From CAVVEC01 sp963770485 (GTDB lineage Bacteria > Acidobacteriota > Terriglobia > Terriglobales > Acidobacteriaceae), in contig CAVYPX010000017.1 in the NCBI GenBank assembly GCA_963770485.1, positions 62,001-126,000 on the forward strand: a stretch of 64,000 nt of DNA, read 5' to 3'. The notes beneath the pieces were generated by a model. It had not been told where the DNA came from. It did no database searches and was given only the letters and a program-made list of their open reading frames with translations. The first letter of the stretch is position 1, and the number at the start of each line of letters is the position of its first letter. Both the position numbers and the translations under genes were made by a program. Of this stretch, positions 1-8,694 are shown in pieces.

Positions 1-521
1 CCGAAGAGTACAGTGACGAGACTCGGCGGCTCATCAGCCAATACGGCTCGCCGCTGCAATGGCCGGGCTTCACATTCGCCTCGACAGTTGAAGAATCGAA
101 GAAAATTAACAGCTCGAACTTTCCGTCAATCATCGTTTCTTCCAGCGGCATGGTGACAGGCGGACGCATTCTTCACCACCTGGCGCAGAGGTTGCCTGAT
201 CCTAAGAACACGGTGATCTTCATTGGTTTCCAAGCGCCGGGGACGCGGGGTTTCACCATAAAGAGCGGCGCCCGCGAAGTGAAAATCTTCGGGGAGATTG
301 TGTCTATCCGGGCGCAGGTGGCGGCGCTTGAGCAGTTCAGCGATCACGCTGATACACCGGAGCTGCTGCAATGGCTGCACACGTTTCCCAAGAAGCCAGC
401 GACCACTTATCTGGTGCACGGCGAGCCGGCAGCATCTTCCCAGTTGCGGGAAACGATGACGAAGCAATTGGGCTGGAATGTGCAGGTGGCGCAGTGGATG
501 CAGAAAGTGAGAGTCATTTAG
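1..521 (+). CDS. MBL-fold/beta-CASP RNA-processing nuclease, 5' truncated
   Basis: The reading frame is open from base 3 at the window edge, so the start lies upstream and only the C-terminal ~173 residues are present. Visible are the beta-CASP motif SSGMVTGGR (about 130-165), the SDHAD motif (about 340-355) and a VHGE motif (about 415) of the RMMBL tail. These are standard C-terminal motifs of metallo-beta-lactamase exonucleases related to RNase J and CPSF73/YSH1-type proteins. The catalytic HxHxDH motif would be in the missing part. Family assignment is firm; RNA rather than DNA as the substrate is inferred from the family. Confidence 0.85.
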   Translation, partial: EEYSDETRRLISQYGSPLQWPGFTFASTVEESKKINSSNFPSIIVSSSGMVTGGRILHHLAQRLPDPKNTVIFIGFQAPGTRGFTIKSGAREVKIFGEIVSIRAQVAALEQFSDHADTPELLQWLHTFPKKPATTYLVHGEPAASSQLRETMTKQLGWNVQVAQWMQKVRVI

Positions 522-727
522 CAATTGAGTGATTTGTAATTGGGTAGCTGAGTAATTTGACGTTGCCGAAAAATCTTATCCTGTTGTCATCCCGAGCGCG
601 GCGAGGGATCCGCCGTTTGCCGCAGACGCTAGGACTGCAGATTCCTCGTCGCTCCGCTCCGCGGAATGACAAGGCTTTAGGATTTTTCAAATTACTCAAT
701 TACCAATTACTCAATTACTGAATTGAG
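522..727. repeat. Composite inverted repeat with AT-rich 7/8-mer flanks
   Basis: AT-rich words at 522-560 (units such as ATTGAGTG, ATTTGTA, ATTGGGTA) reappear inverted at 687-727 (CAATTAC/CAATTACT units). The reverse complement of 687-725 matches 522-560 closely, especially over TAATTGG and GAGTAATTTGA. The two arms enclose a 90-bp palindromic element at 584-673. The unit could fold into one long hairpin between the nuclease gene and the DinB-like gene. Confidence 0.75.
584..673 (+). repeat. Family B palindromic repeat (intergenic copy)
   Basis: The 90-bp element begins TTGTCATCCCGAGCG and ends CGGAATGACAAG, so its termini are inverted repeats. A 91-bp copy that is nearly the same along its whole length lies in the opposite orientation inside the Lhr helicase gene (41308-41398). 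That makes this a dispersed repeat family rather than a local hairpin. Confidence 0.85.
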
Positions 728-733
728 GTTCCT

Positions 734-1216
734 ATGACAGAAGCCGAGCTGAAAAAGAATCTTGATACAGCCGAGAAGAGCCCCAAACAGATCGCTGCCG
801 CAGTTTCGGGACTGCCCGACAAAACCCTGCGCTACAAACCATCACCGGACAAGTGGTGCATCCTGGAGATTCTCGGGCATCTGGCGGATGCGGAGGTGAT
901 CAACGCCTATCGCATCCGGCAGATGCTGGCGGACAAGGACCCAGTGATCGCCCCGATTGATCAGGATGCCTGGGCCAAGCATCTCGGCTATCTCGAGTCT
1001 TCGGTACCGGAACTGGTGGCGCTCTATGGCTTGAACCGTCATGCCACGCTGCAATTGCTGCGGCGAATCAAGCCGCAGGATTTGCAGAAGTCGGCCTACC
1101 ATCCCGAACTGAAAAAGCCGCTTACCGTCGCAGACATGGTGGAGAGAATCACGGCGCACGGCCCGAATCATCTGGCGCAGATCGAGCGGTTGAAAAAGGA
1201 AGCCACCGGTAAATGA
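734..1216 (+). CDS. DinB-like four-helix-bundle protein
   Basis: The product has 160 aa. An N-terminal helix is followed by PDKWCILEILGHLADAE (about 38-54), matching the family pattern W-S-x-x-E-x-x-x-H-L-x-x-x-E. A later histidine region (ITAHGPNHLAQI, about 138-149) supplies further possible metal ligands. This is the DinB/YfiT superfamily of metal-binding helical bundles, many of which are thiol-dependent transferases. The actual reaction cannot be read from the sequence. The start is ATG after AGGTTCCT. Confidence 0.8.
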   Translation: MTEAELKKNLDTAEKSPKQIAAAVSGLPDKTLRYKPSPDKWCILEILGHLADAEVINAYRIRQMLADKDPVIAPIDQDAWAKHLGYLESSVPELVALYGLNRHATLQLLRRIKPQDLQKSAYHPELKKPLTVADMVERITAHGPNHLAQIERLKKEATGK

Positions 1217-1258
1217 TGGGGTTGGGGTGGTTCATCTGCAACATGGCGCTCCTAATGG

Positions 1259-1324
1259 CCTCTGTCATCCTGAGCGGAGGAGTTGCTGCGCAGAGCGCAG
1301 GAGCTACGTAGTCGAAGGACCCCG
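1259..1324 (+). repeat. Family A hairpin repeat, copy 1
   Basis: The arms are TGTCATCCTGAGCG and AGTCGAAGGACCCC. The centre carries its own small stem, CTGCGC-AGA-GCGCAG. It forms an inverted pair with copy 2 (1441-1504), about 120 bp downstream. Confidence 0.85.
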
Positions 1325-1440
1325 GAGATGCTTGCAGTGGGGCAAAGGTGGAGAGGCATTCTTACAAATGCGCCAACGGCCAGAGCTAGTCGAGAGCACG
1401 GTGAGAACTCCCTGAATGGCCGCTACAGTGTCGAGTGACA

Positions 1441-1504
1441 GGGGGTCCTTCGACTTCGTTATCGCTCGCTACGCGAGCGATAACTTCGCTCAGGATGACA
1501 GAGG
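1441..1504 (-). repeat. Family A hairpin repeat, copy 2
   Basis: The arms match copy 1 in opposite orientation. The centre is a perfect 12-bp stem, GTTATCGCTCGC-TAC-GCGAGCGATAAC. It lies just past the stop of trpD and may act as a terminator-like hairpin. Confidence 0.85.
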
Positions 1505-1523
1505 GCTGTAGGCCTTGCTCCCT

Positions 1524-2579
1524 CTAGTGTTCGTGGGCGTTGGTAAACCGAACCAACGCCTCGAGTTTGCCCGCTGCAGCGCCGGAATCAATCGACCTTG
1601 CCGCGAGTGGCAACGCGCCCGCCAGATGGTCCGCTTTGCCGGCGGCGACCAGGGCGGCAGCTGCGTTCAGCAAAACTACGTCGCGCCGAGGTGACTTTTT
1701 GCCACCGAGAATCTCGCGAATGATGGCGGCGTTGGCTTCGGCATCTCCACCGGAAATCTCGTCCAGACTGGCGCGATCCATCCCAAACTCTTCCGGCGTC
1801 ACCTCGTAGCTGCGGACCGTTCCCTCGCGAACCTCGGCAACCCGCGTCGGGCCGGTGATGGTGATTTCATCCAGCCCATCCAATCCGTGCACCACCAGGG
1901 CGCGGTGCAACCCCAACATGCTGAGCGCTTCCGCCAGTTTTTCCACCAGCGCCGGGGAATATACGCCGACCACCTGGGCTGAAGCATGGGCGGGATTGGT
2001 GAGCGGCCCAAGCAAGTTGAAGACTGTTCGTAAGCGAAGCTCACGGCGGGCGGGTTGAACGTACTTCATCGCCGAGTGCATGGCTGGAGCGAAAAGAAAA
2101 GCGATGCCGACCTCTTCCAGACAAGCGCCCAGGCACGCAGGAGGCAGATTGATGTTCACTCCCAGGGCTTCCATCACGTCGGCCGAACCGCACTTGGAAG
2201 TCACGCTGCGATTACCATGCTTGGCCACGCGCACGCCCGCGCCGGCGACCACGAGCGCGGTCGCGGTCGAAATGTTGAAGGTGCCGCTGGCGTCGCCGCC
2301 GGTGCCGCAGGTATCCACCAGAGCATCGCGCTCGGTGCCACTGACGTCCACCGTCGAATTTTGGTGGATGAGCAGAGGCGCCGCAGCGGCCCGAATGGCT
2401 TCCGCGAACCCAACAATTTCTTCGACCGTCTCACCCTTCATGTGGAGGGCGACCAAGAGAGCGGCAATCTGGGCGTCGGTGCAGCCGCCGCCGAGCACCT
2501 CCGACATGACGGTTCGCGCCTCTTCGCGCGAGAGCGATTGGCGGTGATTCGCGATGCGATGAAGAGCGTCGAGGATCAT
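1524..2579 (-). CDS. trpD: Anthranilate phosphoribosyltransferase
   Basis: The 351-aa product transfers phosphoribose from PRPP to anthranilate, the second step of the tryptophan branch. Diagnostic motifs are GTGGDASGTFNISTA (about 91-105, PRPP/Mg binding) and KHGNRSVTSKCGSADVMEALG (about 119-139). The usual family length is about 340 aa. No other trp gene is adjacent except trpS at 14 kb, so it appears to be transcribed alone. The start is the ATG at 2579; a TATA-like stretch lies only about 10 nt upstream. Confidence 0.95.
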   Translation of the reverse strand: MILDALHRIANHRQSLSREEARTVMSEVLGGGCTDAQIAALLVALHMKGETVEEIVGFAEAIRAAAAPLLIHQNSTVDVSGTERDALVDTCGTGGDASGTFNISTATALVVAGAGVRVAKHGNRSVTSKCGSADVMEALGVNINLPPACLGACLEEVGIAFLFAPAMHSAMKYVQPARRELRLRTVFNLLGPLTNPAHASAQVVGVYSPALVEKLAEALSMLGLHRALVVHGLDGLDEITITGPTRVAEVREGTVRSYEVTPEEFGMDRASLDEISGGDAEANAAIIREILGGKKSPRRDVVLLNAAAALVAAGKADHLAGALPLAARSIDSGAAAGKLEALVRFTNAHEH

Positions 2580-2686
2580 CTGGTGGATATAAGAGTAGCA
2601 TCGTTACCAGCGAGTCGCGGCCTGTGGGCGTGTACAAAAACGGCACCGTGCGAGGAAGAATGTGCCCTTCGTTTGATTTCGAACGT

Positions 2687-2716
2687 TTGCCCTGAACGCC
2701 AACCCTTCTATAGAAT
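2687..2716 (+). promoter_or_regulatory. Candidate sigma-70 promoter for sucCD
   Basis: TTGCCC (2687-2692) and TAGAAT (2711-2716) are separated by 18 bp. They lie about 70 bp before the sucC ATG, in the divergent trpD-sucC gap. Transcription from here would leave a normal leader. Confidence 0.4.
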
Positions 2717-2785
2717 CTACTGTTTGCTGCCGCTGTCGGAAGCCGCAAGCAAGAGCCTGCCAGAAGTCGTTGATTTGGAATTCTT

Positions 2786-3958
2786 ATGAAAATTCATGAG
2801 TATCAGGCAAAAGCAATCCTGAAGAAGTATGGTGTCGCGGTGCCTCGCGGTGAAATGGCGGAGACCCGCGAGCAAGCGGAAGCGGTCGCCAAAGGCCTGT
2901 TTGACGCGGGCGCCAGCGGCGTAGTAGTCAAAGCTCAGATCCATGCCGGAGGCCGCGGCAAAGGCGGCGGAGTGAAGATTGCAAAGTCGGTGGCGGAAGC
3001 CGCCGAGCTAGCTGGAAAGATTCTGGGCATGACCCTGGTCACGCATCAGACCGGACCCGAGGGCCGCGTGGTGCGACGCCTACTGATCGAAGAAACTCTG
3101 CCCATCGAGAAGGAACTCTATCTCGGCATCGTGATCGACCGTGTCGAAGCGAGGCCGGTGTTTATGGCGTCGGCGGCGGGCGGCATGGAAATCGAGCAGG
3201 TGGCGGCGGAAAATCCCGACGCCATCCTCAAAGAGCACATCGAGCCGGGCATGGGTTTGGAGCCTTTCCAGGCACGCAAACTCGCGTTCAAACTGGGCCT
3301 GAAGCCGCAACAGATCAACGAAGCCGTGCGCTTCATGACTGGGCTGTACCGCGCATTTCAGGAGACCGATTCCTCGCTGATGGAGATCAATCCATTTGTC
3401 AGTTGCAGCGACGGCCGTTTGTTCGCGCTCGATGCCAAGATCAATTTTGATGACAACGCTCTGTTCCGGCATTCGGACATTCGCGAGCTGCGCGATATTA
3501 CGGAAGAGGATCCGTTGGAAGTCGAGGCCTCGAAGTACAACTTGAACTACATCAAGCTGGATGGCAACGTGGGCTGCATGGTAAACGGCGCCGGGCTGGC
3601 GATGGCGACGATGGATATTATCAAGTACGCCGGCGGTATGCCGGCGAACTTCCTCGACGTGGGCGGAGGGGCGAATGCCGAACAGGTTACGCATGCCTTC
3701 GAGATTCTGCTCAGCGACAGGAACGTCAAGGCGGTGCTGATCAATATTTTTGGCGGCATCCTGCGCGTGGACACGCTGGCTACAGGTGTGGTGGAAGCGG
3801 CGACCAAGACCCACATTCAATTGCCGATCGTGCTGCGGCTGGAAGGCACGAACGTCGAAGCAGGGCGAGAGATTCTGCGGCAGTCCGGGCTGAACTTTAT
3901 TGTGGCGGAAACCATGAAGGACGCTGCCGAGAAAGTAGTGGCCGCGGCAGGAGCGTAG
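2786..3958 (+). CDS. sucC: Succinyl-CoA synthetase, beta subunit (ADP-forming)
   Basis: The 390-aa product is the nucleotide- and succinate-binding subunit of the TCA-cycle enzyme interconverting succinyl-CoA and succinate. The start MKIHEYQAKAILKKYGV is the conserved ATP-grasp N-terminus. GGRGKGGGVK (about 53-62), SLMEINPFV (about 197-205) and a C-terminal GNVGCMVNGAGLAMATMD segment are typical. The length equals the family norm. sucD follows after a ~113-bp gap that contains a CCTTCGACT word like half of a family A repeat. Confidence 0.97.
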   Translation: MKIHEYQAKAILKKYGVAVPRGEMAETREQAEAVAKGLFDAGASGVVVKAQIHAGGRGKGGGVKIAKSVAEAAELAGKILGMTLVTHQTGPEGRVVRRLLIEETLPIEKELYLGIVIDRVEARPVFMASAAGGMEIEQVAAENPDAILKEHIEPGMGLEPFQARKLAFKLGLKPQQINEAVRFMTGLYRAFQETDSSLMEINPFVSCSDGRLFALDAKINFDDNALFRHSDIRELRDITEEDPLEVEASKYNLNYIKLDGNVGCMVNGAGLAMATMDIIKYAGGMPANFLDVGGGANAEQVTHAFEILLSDRNVKAVLINIFGGILRVDTLATGVVEAATKTHIQLPIVLRLEGTNVEAGREILRQSGLNFIVAETMKDAAEKVVAAAGA

Positions 3959-4071
3959 TAACGCTGCGCGTGAAGAAGCAGAGATCCTTCGACTGCGCAT
4001 TTCTTTTCCTTCCGCGAAAGAAATGTTTCGCTAGGTGACATGCTAAAAGGGAAGTGCAGGGCAGGCATTTT

Positions 4072-4956
4072 ATGAGCATTCTTATTGATAAATCGACGCG
4101 AGTTATCGTGCAGGGACTTACTGGCAGGGAAGGCACGTTTCACGCCAAGACCTGTGCCGAGTACGGAACTAAGATCGTGGGCGGCGTGACTCCCGGCAAG
4201 GGAGGAACCACTCACGAGGGCTGGCCAGTCTTCAACAGCGTGCAGGAGGCGGTTGACAAGACCGGCGCGGACGCTTCCATGATTTTTGTGCCGCCACCGT
4301 TTGCCGCGGATGCCATCATGGAAGCCGCTGATGCCGAGGTCGAACTGATCGTCTGCATCACCGAAGGGGTTCCCACGCTCGATATGGTGCGCGCGTGGGA
4401 GTTCCTGCAAAACCGCCGCTCGCGGCTGATCGGACCGAATTGTCCGGGCATCATTTCGCCGGGCAAATGCAAGATCGGAATCATGCCGGGACATATTCAT
4501 CGCGAGGGCCCGGTCGGAATTGTCTCGCGTTCTGGCACGCTCACCTACGAAGCGGTGTATCAGCTCACCACACGAGGCATCGGGCAGTCCACGGCAATTG
4601 GAATTGGCGGTGATCCCATCATCGGAACTAATTTTCTGGACGCGCTCGAACTGTTCAACAAGGATGCGCAGACCGAGGTAGTGGTAATGATCGGCGAAAT
4701 CGGGGGCAACGCGGAAGAGACGGCGGCGGATTACGTGAGGTCGCGCATGAAAAAGCCGGTCGTGGGATTCATCGCAGGACAGACCGCGCCTCCGGGACGC
4801 CGCATGGGACACGCGGGAGCGATTATCTCGGGCGGAAAGGGAACTGCGGCCGAGAAGATCAAGGCCATGGAAGCGGCCGGTATTCGAGTGGCCAAGTCGC
4901 CGGCGGAGATCGGCGAGACCGTGGTGGCGGCGATGGGAGTTGCGGCGAAGGCGTAA
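4072..4956 (+). CDS. sucD: Succinyl-CoA synthetase, alpha subunit
   Basis: The 294-aa product carries the CoA site and the phospho-histidine. The Rossmann CoA-binding start MSILIDKSTRVIVQG favours the ATG at 4072 over an in-frame GTG at 4054. An AGGGCAGG ribosome-binding site precedes 4072. The phosphorylated histidine lies in GRRMGHAGAIISGGKGTA near the C-terminus. It pairs with sucC just upstream. Confidence 0.96.
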   Translation: MSILIDKSTRVIVQGLTGREGTFHAKTCAEYGTKIVGGVTPGKGGTTHEGWPVFNSVQEAVDKTGADASMIFVPPPFAADAIMEAADAEVELIVCITEGVPTLDMVRAWEFLQNRRSRLIGPNCPGIISPGKCKIGIMPGHIHREGPVGIVSRSGTLTYEAVYQLTTRGIGQSTAIGIGGDPIIGTNFLDALELFNKDAQTEVVVMIGEIGGNAEETAADYVRSRMKKPVVGFIAGQTAPPGRRMGHAGAIISGGKGTAAEKIKAMEAAGIRVAKSPAEIGETVVAAMGVAAKA

Positions 4957-5005
4957 AGCGAAGATGAGAACGCCTCGAGTCACCGATCGCTAAGTCGATT
5001 TGATA

Positions 5006-5055
5006 GGGATCCTTCGACTCGCCTGCACATTCGTGCAGGCTCGCTCAGGATGACA
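5006..5055 (-). repeat. Family A hairpin repeat, copy 3
   Basis: Read on the minus strand it has the arms TGTCATCCTGAGCG and AGTCGAAGGATCCC. The central stem is GCCTGCAC-GAAT-GTGCAGGC, unrelated in sequence to the stems of the other copies. It lies between sucD and ndk. Confidence 0.85.
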
Positions 5056-5060
5056 ATAGA

Positions 5061-5094
5061 CTAAGGACTAACGACCAAGGACGAACGACTAATC
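5061..5094 (+). repeat. Heptamer tandem array upstream of ndk
   Basis: Degenerate 7-bp units run CTAAGGA, CTAACGA, CCAAGGA, CGAACGA, CTAATCT. Bases 5070-5089 are an exact 20-bp inverted match to 5537-5556, on the other side of ndk, so the gene is bracketed by inverted arrays. Confidence 0.75.
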
Positions 5095-5095
5095 T

Positions 5096-5521
5096 ATGAA
5101 GACCTTGCAACGCACTTTTACCATCATCAAGCCCGATGCAGTTCGCCAGAATGCGGTGGGCGATATTATCGAGCAGTTCGAGAAAAATGGCTTCCACATT
5201 CTGGCGATGAAGATGCTTGAGATTTCCAAGCATCAGGCCGAGCAGTTTTACGCGGTACACGCCAGCCGCCCGTTTTTCCAGTCGTTGACCGATTTCATGT
5301 CCAGCGGGCCCATCGTGGTGCTGGCGTTGGAAAAAGAGAATGCCGTCGCCGATCTGCGCAAGCTCATGGGCGCGACCAATCCAGCCAACGCGGAGGAAGG
5401 CACCATCCGCAAGAAGTGGGCTACCAGCATCGAGCACAATGCGATCCATGGTTCCGATGCAGATGAGACCGCTCGCTTCGAGCTGAGTTATTTTTTTGCG
5501 GGATACGAACTGGCACAGTAG
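5096..5521 (+). CDS. ndk: Nucleoside diphosphate kinase
   Basis: The 141-aa product transfers the gamma-phosphate between NTPs and NDPs through a phospho-histidine. The start MKTLQRTFTIIKPDAV and the active site NAIHGSD (His118) are diagnostic, and the length is standard. The gene sits between two inverted heptamer arrays (5061-5094 and 5531-5558), which is unusual. No Shine-Dalgarno is evident, because the array runs up to the start codon. Confidence 0.97.
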   Translation: MKTLQRTFTIIKPDAVRQNAVGDIIEQFEKNGFHILAMKMLEISKHQAEQFYAVHASRPFFQSLTDFMSSGPIVVLALEKENAVADLRKLMGATNPANAEEGTIRKKWATSIEHNAIHGSDADETARFELSYFFAGYELAQ

Positions 5522-5530
5522 CAAGCCCAG

Positions 5531-5558
5531 TCGTTGGTCGTTCGTCCTTGGTCGTTGG
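5531..5558 (-). repeat. Heptamer tandem array downstream of ndk
   Basis: This is the inverted partner of 5061-5094. Bases 5537-5556 read as exactly the reverse complement of 5070-5089. Confidence 0.75.
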
Positions 5559-5590
5559 CAAGACTGATTCAAGCCTGGAGAAGGATCCCC

Positions 5591-5779
5591 ATGCCCTTAG
5601 TTCAAATCACGATGTTGACTGGCCGAACCGCCGACCAGAAGCGGAAGCTGGCACAGCGCCTCACGGATGCGATGGTGGAAGAAGCAGGCGCTCACCGCGA
5701 AGCTGTGGTTGTGACTTTCCATGAGGTCTCGAAGGAAAGTTATGCTTCCGGCGGTGTGTTGATAGCGGACAAGAAATAA
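5591..5779 (+). CDS. 4-oxalocrotonate tautomerase family protein
   Basis: The 62-aa product starts MPLVQITMLTGRTADQKRKL. The catalytic Pro1 after Met removal and the 62-residue length are typical of 4-oxalocrotonate tautomerase and YwhB proteins. This fixes the start at the ATG at 5591, with AAGGATCCCC upstream, and excludes a longer upstream reading. The substrate is unknown; such enzymes ketonise small 2-hydroxydienoates. No catabolic operon surrounds it. Confidence 0.88.
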   Translation: MPLVQITMLTGRTADQKRKLAQRLTDAMVEEAGAHREAVVVTFHEVSKESYASGGVLIADKK

Positions 5780-5812
5780 GCGGCAGAGCGAACCTCTCTG
5801 GCCGCCACACCC

Positions 5813-6100
5813 TCATCCCAGCGGTTCGTACAGTTGGCTTTCAACTCGGTCCGCAATCCTGGGCAATTCCTTTTTCGCGTGCTGCAGAAAATGCGGTGCG
5901 GCGCGATGGGCTTCCAACGCGGCGTCGTCCTTGTATTGTTCGTAGATGAAGAACCGACGCGGGTCGGTCTTGTGCCGGTGCACCTGGTACAGAAGGCAGC
6001 CAGGCTCTTTTCGGGATGCCTCGCTCAGTTTGGAGAATACACTGACTACATCGCCTTCACGGCCCTGTTTTGCCATCCACGTCACCGCCAGAACGACCAT
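5813..6100 (-). CDS. Antibiotic biosynthesis monooxygenase (ABM) family protein
   Basis: The 95-aa product has a dimeric alpha/beta-barrel pattern (KEPGCLLYQVHRHKTDPRRFFIYEQYKDDAALEAHRAAPHF). It resembles YgiN-type quinol monooxygenases and heme or quinone oxygenases of the ABM superfamily. It lies just downstream of purA on the same strand, with a ~15-bp gap, and is probably co-transcribed. The substrate cannot be inferred. Confidence 0.82.
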   Translation of the reverse strand: MVVLAVTWMAKQGREGDVVSVFSKLSEASRKEPGCLLYQVHRHKTDPRRFFIYEQYKDDAALEAHRAAPHFLQHAKKELPRIADRVESQLYEPLG

Positions 6101-6114
6101 CGCCCGCTCCGTTC

Positions 6115-7461
6115 CTAGATTTTTGCCTGCGCCCTGGTTTTCGATCCTGTCAACTCCCGCAGCTTCGCGGCAAACTCGTCAACGAATATGGTTTGCTCAC
6201 GTCCCGGCCCGGTGGAGACCACGCCAATACGAGCTCCGCTTTCCTTCTCGAGAAAAGTCAGATACTCGCGCGCAGCTTTCGGCAATTTCTCCAGCTTTGT
6301 AATTGCTTGCGTGGACGTACGCCAGCCAGGCATCCTCTCGTAAACGCACTCGATCCGGCCAAAGCCGCTATCCTGTGCCGGCACCTCGTCGGTTTTCTTG
6401 CCGTCGATCTTATAGCCGACGCATACTGGAATCTCAGCCAGTTCGTCCAGCACATCCAACTTGGTGACCACCAGCCAGGAGATTCCGTTAATCATGCCAG
6501 CGTAACGGAGCAGTGGCAAGTCGATCCAGCCGCAGCGCCGAGGACGGCCCGTTACCGCGCCGAACTCGTTGCCCCGGGTGCGCAGCATATCTCCTTGAGC
6601 ATCCCGAACTTCTGTGGGGAATGGTCCCTCACCAACACGCGTACAGTAGGCCTTAGTGACGCCGATGACGGTATCGATCGCGGTCGGGGCAACGCCGGTG
6701 CCGATGACTGCTCCGCCCGACGTGGCGCTCGAGGAAGTTACAAAGGGATAGGTGCCGTGGTCGATATCGAGCATGGTGCCCTGCGCCCCCTCGAATACGA
6801 TGGAGTCGCCTTTAGTCAGCGCCTTGTTCAGCAGCGCTGCCGTGTCGCAGACAAAGGGAGCGATCTTAGCCGACGCCGCAGCGTATTCCTCGTACATTTT
6901 ATCCGGGTCGAGTGGCTCGGAATTGAACAGCGCATGCGCGATCATGTTCTTTTCGCGGCAGGCGTTTTCGATGTGAGTCTTCAGCAGCTTGAGATCCAGT
7001 AGATCAGCCACTCGCAAGCCCCGCCGTCCCATCTTGTCTTCGTACGCCGGACCGATCCCGCGGGAAGTGGTGCCGATCTTCACCCTGCCCGGCGCATTCT
7101 CCGACGCCAGTTCGATCATGCGGTGGTAGGGCAGAATGACGTGGGCGCGGTTGCTGACAAACAAATTGCCGTCCACCTTCACCCCGGCCTCGCGCAGGGC
7201 GGCTATTTCCTTGAGGAAGGCCATGGGATCGAGTACGACTCCGTTGCCGATGATGCTGCAGCGACCGGAGCGCAGGACTCCGCACGGCACCAACTGCAGA
7301 ATGAATTTCTTGCCGTTGATGATGACGGTATGGCCCGCATTGTGCCCGCCCGCATAGCGCGCCACAATATTGAAATTTTCCGAGAGCACGTCAACGATCT
7401 TGCCCTTGCCCTCGTCGCCCCATTGGGCGCCTACGATAACCGCAGCCTTGCCTCTCTTCAA
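6115..7461 (-). CDS. purA: Adenylosuccinate synthase
   Basis: The product converts IMP, aspartate and GTP to adenylosuccinate, the first committed step to AMP. VIVGAQWGDEGKGKIVD is the GTP-binding P-loop, with the Asp and His catalytic region. A TTG at 7461 gives MKRGKAAVIVGAQW and is preceded by GGAG with a 7-nt spacer. An upstream in-frame GTG at 7524 would add 21 residues not seen in the family and has no ribosome-binding site. The product is 448 aa from the TTG. The rest of the protein is canonical. Confidence 0.93.
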   Translation of the reverse strand: MKRGKAAVIVGAQWGDEGKGKIVDVLSENFNIVARYAGGHNAGHTVIINGKKFILQLVPCGVLRSGRCSIIGNGVVLDPMAFLKEIAALREAGVKVDGNLFVSNRAHVILPYHRMIELASENAPGRVKIGTTSRGIGPAYEDKMGRRGLRVADLLDLKLLKTHIENACREKNMIAHALFNSEPLDPDKMYEEYAAASAKIAPFVCDTAALLNKALTKGDSIVFEGAQGTMLDIDHGTYPFVTSSSATSGGAVIGTGVAPTAIDTVIGVTKAYCTRVGEGPFPTEVRDAQGDMLRTRGNEFGAVTGRPRRCGWIDLPLLRYAGMINGISWLVVTKLDVLDELAEIPVCVGYKIDGKKTDEVPAQDSGFGRIECVYERMPGWRTSTQAITKLEKLPKAAREYLTFLEKESGARIGVVSTGPGREQTIFVDEFAAKLRELTGSKTRAQAKI

Positions 7462-7709
7462 ATGCAGACTCCGTGGAACAAAATGACGCGGCCACCCAGG
7501 CCGCAATTGCGGGGTCGCACACACTCATTGCCCGCGGCACTCACGGATCGCTGAATTACAAGGATATAAGCGGAGCAGAGGTGTACTCAAAATGATAACC
7601 CGCCGGGCGGAGGAAGGCAATCGGGGTTGCAGGTGTCAGGCATCAGACTCTGGACGCCGCTGGCCTACGTCTGCAGCCCCAGGGGCCCGAACCTTGTAAA
7701 CTGATTTCG

Positions 7710-8594
7710 ATGCCGGAGCTTCCCGAAGTCGAAACCATCGCCCGTGGCTTGGCGAACCGGGTCACGGGAGATGTAATCGAGTCCGTGTGGCTGGGGTCGA
7801 AACCCGAACCGCTGAAATCTCCCGCATCCAAGATAGTCGCGACCCTTGAGTCCAAACGCATTGCCAGCGTGCGGCGGATGGGCAAGCACATCGTGTTCGA
7901 TCTGGAGCCGAATGGGGTGACGCGGGCGCCCTCGTCGGGTAAGAAAAAGGGTGCGAGGTCCAGGCCGCCACGGGCGGGTATGCCCGCGCCTACATTGTCC
8001 GCGGCTCAGTGGATCGTACATCTCGGCATGACCGGACGTATGCTGGTTTGCAAACCCGAGGAGGAAATCGAGAAGCACACGCACGCGATTGTGCGGCTGA
8101 CCTCGGGTAGGGAACTGCGGTTTGTGGACCCGCGCCGCTTCGGACGGCTCAGCGTTGCGCATGGTTTTGACGCCGGCGGGCACGAGCCGCTGGAAGTTGA
8201 ACTGGACCGCTTCGTAAGCCTCTTCCGGGGCCGCAAAACACCGATCAAAAGTGCATTGCTGAACCAAAAGCTGCTGCGCGGTGTCGGCAATATCTACGCC
8301 GACGAGTCGCTCTTCCGGGCCGGCATCCGCCCACGGCGGCGTGCCGCCTCGCTGACCCGCGACAATCTACGCCGGCTTTACCTGGCAGTTCAGGAAGTGC
8401 TCAAGGAGGCCATTGCTTTAGGCGGGTCTTCTGTCTCCGACTACGTGGATGCCGACGGGGAAGAAGGATTCTTTCAACTGCAGCACCAGGTCTACGGCCG
8501 CGAGGGCGAACCGTGCGTGATATGCAAGGCCCCGGTAAAACGCGTAGTCATTGCCGGGCGCAGCAGCCACTACTGCGCCAACTGCCAGAAGTAG
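7710..8594 (+). CDS. mutM: Formamidopyrimidine-DNA glycosylase
   Basis: The 294-aa product is a bifunctional glycosylase/AP lyase that removes 8-oxoguanine. MPELPEVETIARGL places the catalytic Pro2 and Glu3. HLGMTGRML and VGNIYADESLFRAGI are family motifs, and the C-terminal zinc finger is CVIC-x16-CANC. Residues about 69-99 are an extra basic and proline-rich insertion absent from the usual ~270-aa enzyme. Its DNA contains the hairpin CGGGC-GGGTAT-GCCCG (7971-7986). Confidence 0.95.
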   Translation: MPELPEVETIARGLANRVTGDVIESVWLGSKPEPLKSPASKIVATLESKRIASVRRMGKHIVFDLEPNGVTRAPSSGKKKGARSRPPRAGMPAPTLSAAQWIVHLGMTGRMLVCKPEEEIEKHTHAIVRLTSGRELRFVDPRRFGRLSVAHGFDAGGHEPLEVELDRFVSLFRGRKTPIKSALLNQKLLRGVGNIYADESLFRAGIRPRRRAASLTRDNLRRLYLAVQEVLKEAIALGGSSVSDYVDADGEEGFFQLQHQVYGREGEPCVICKAPVKRVVIAGRSSHYCANCQK

Positions 8595-8694
8595 CGGCGC
8601 TCATTTCACCCACTAAAACGATTTTTCTAAGGGTTTTGACGCAATTCGTGGTTGGCAATTGCGAGTCAGGATGTTACTCTCAGCTTTTCTCTTT

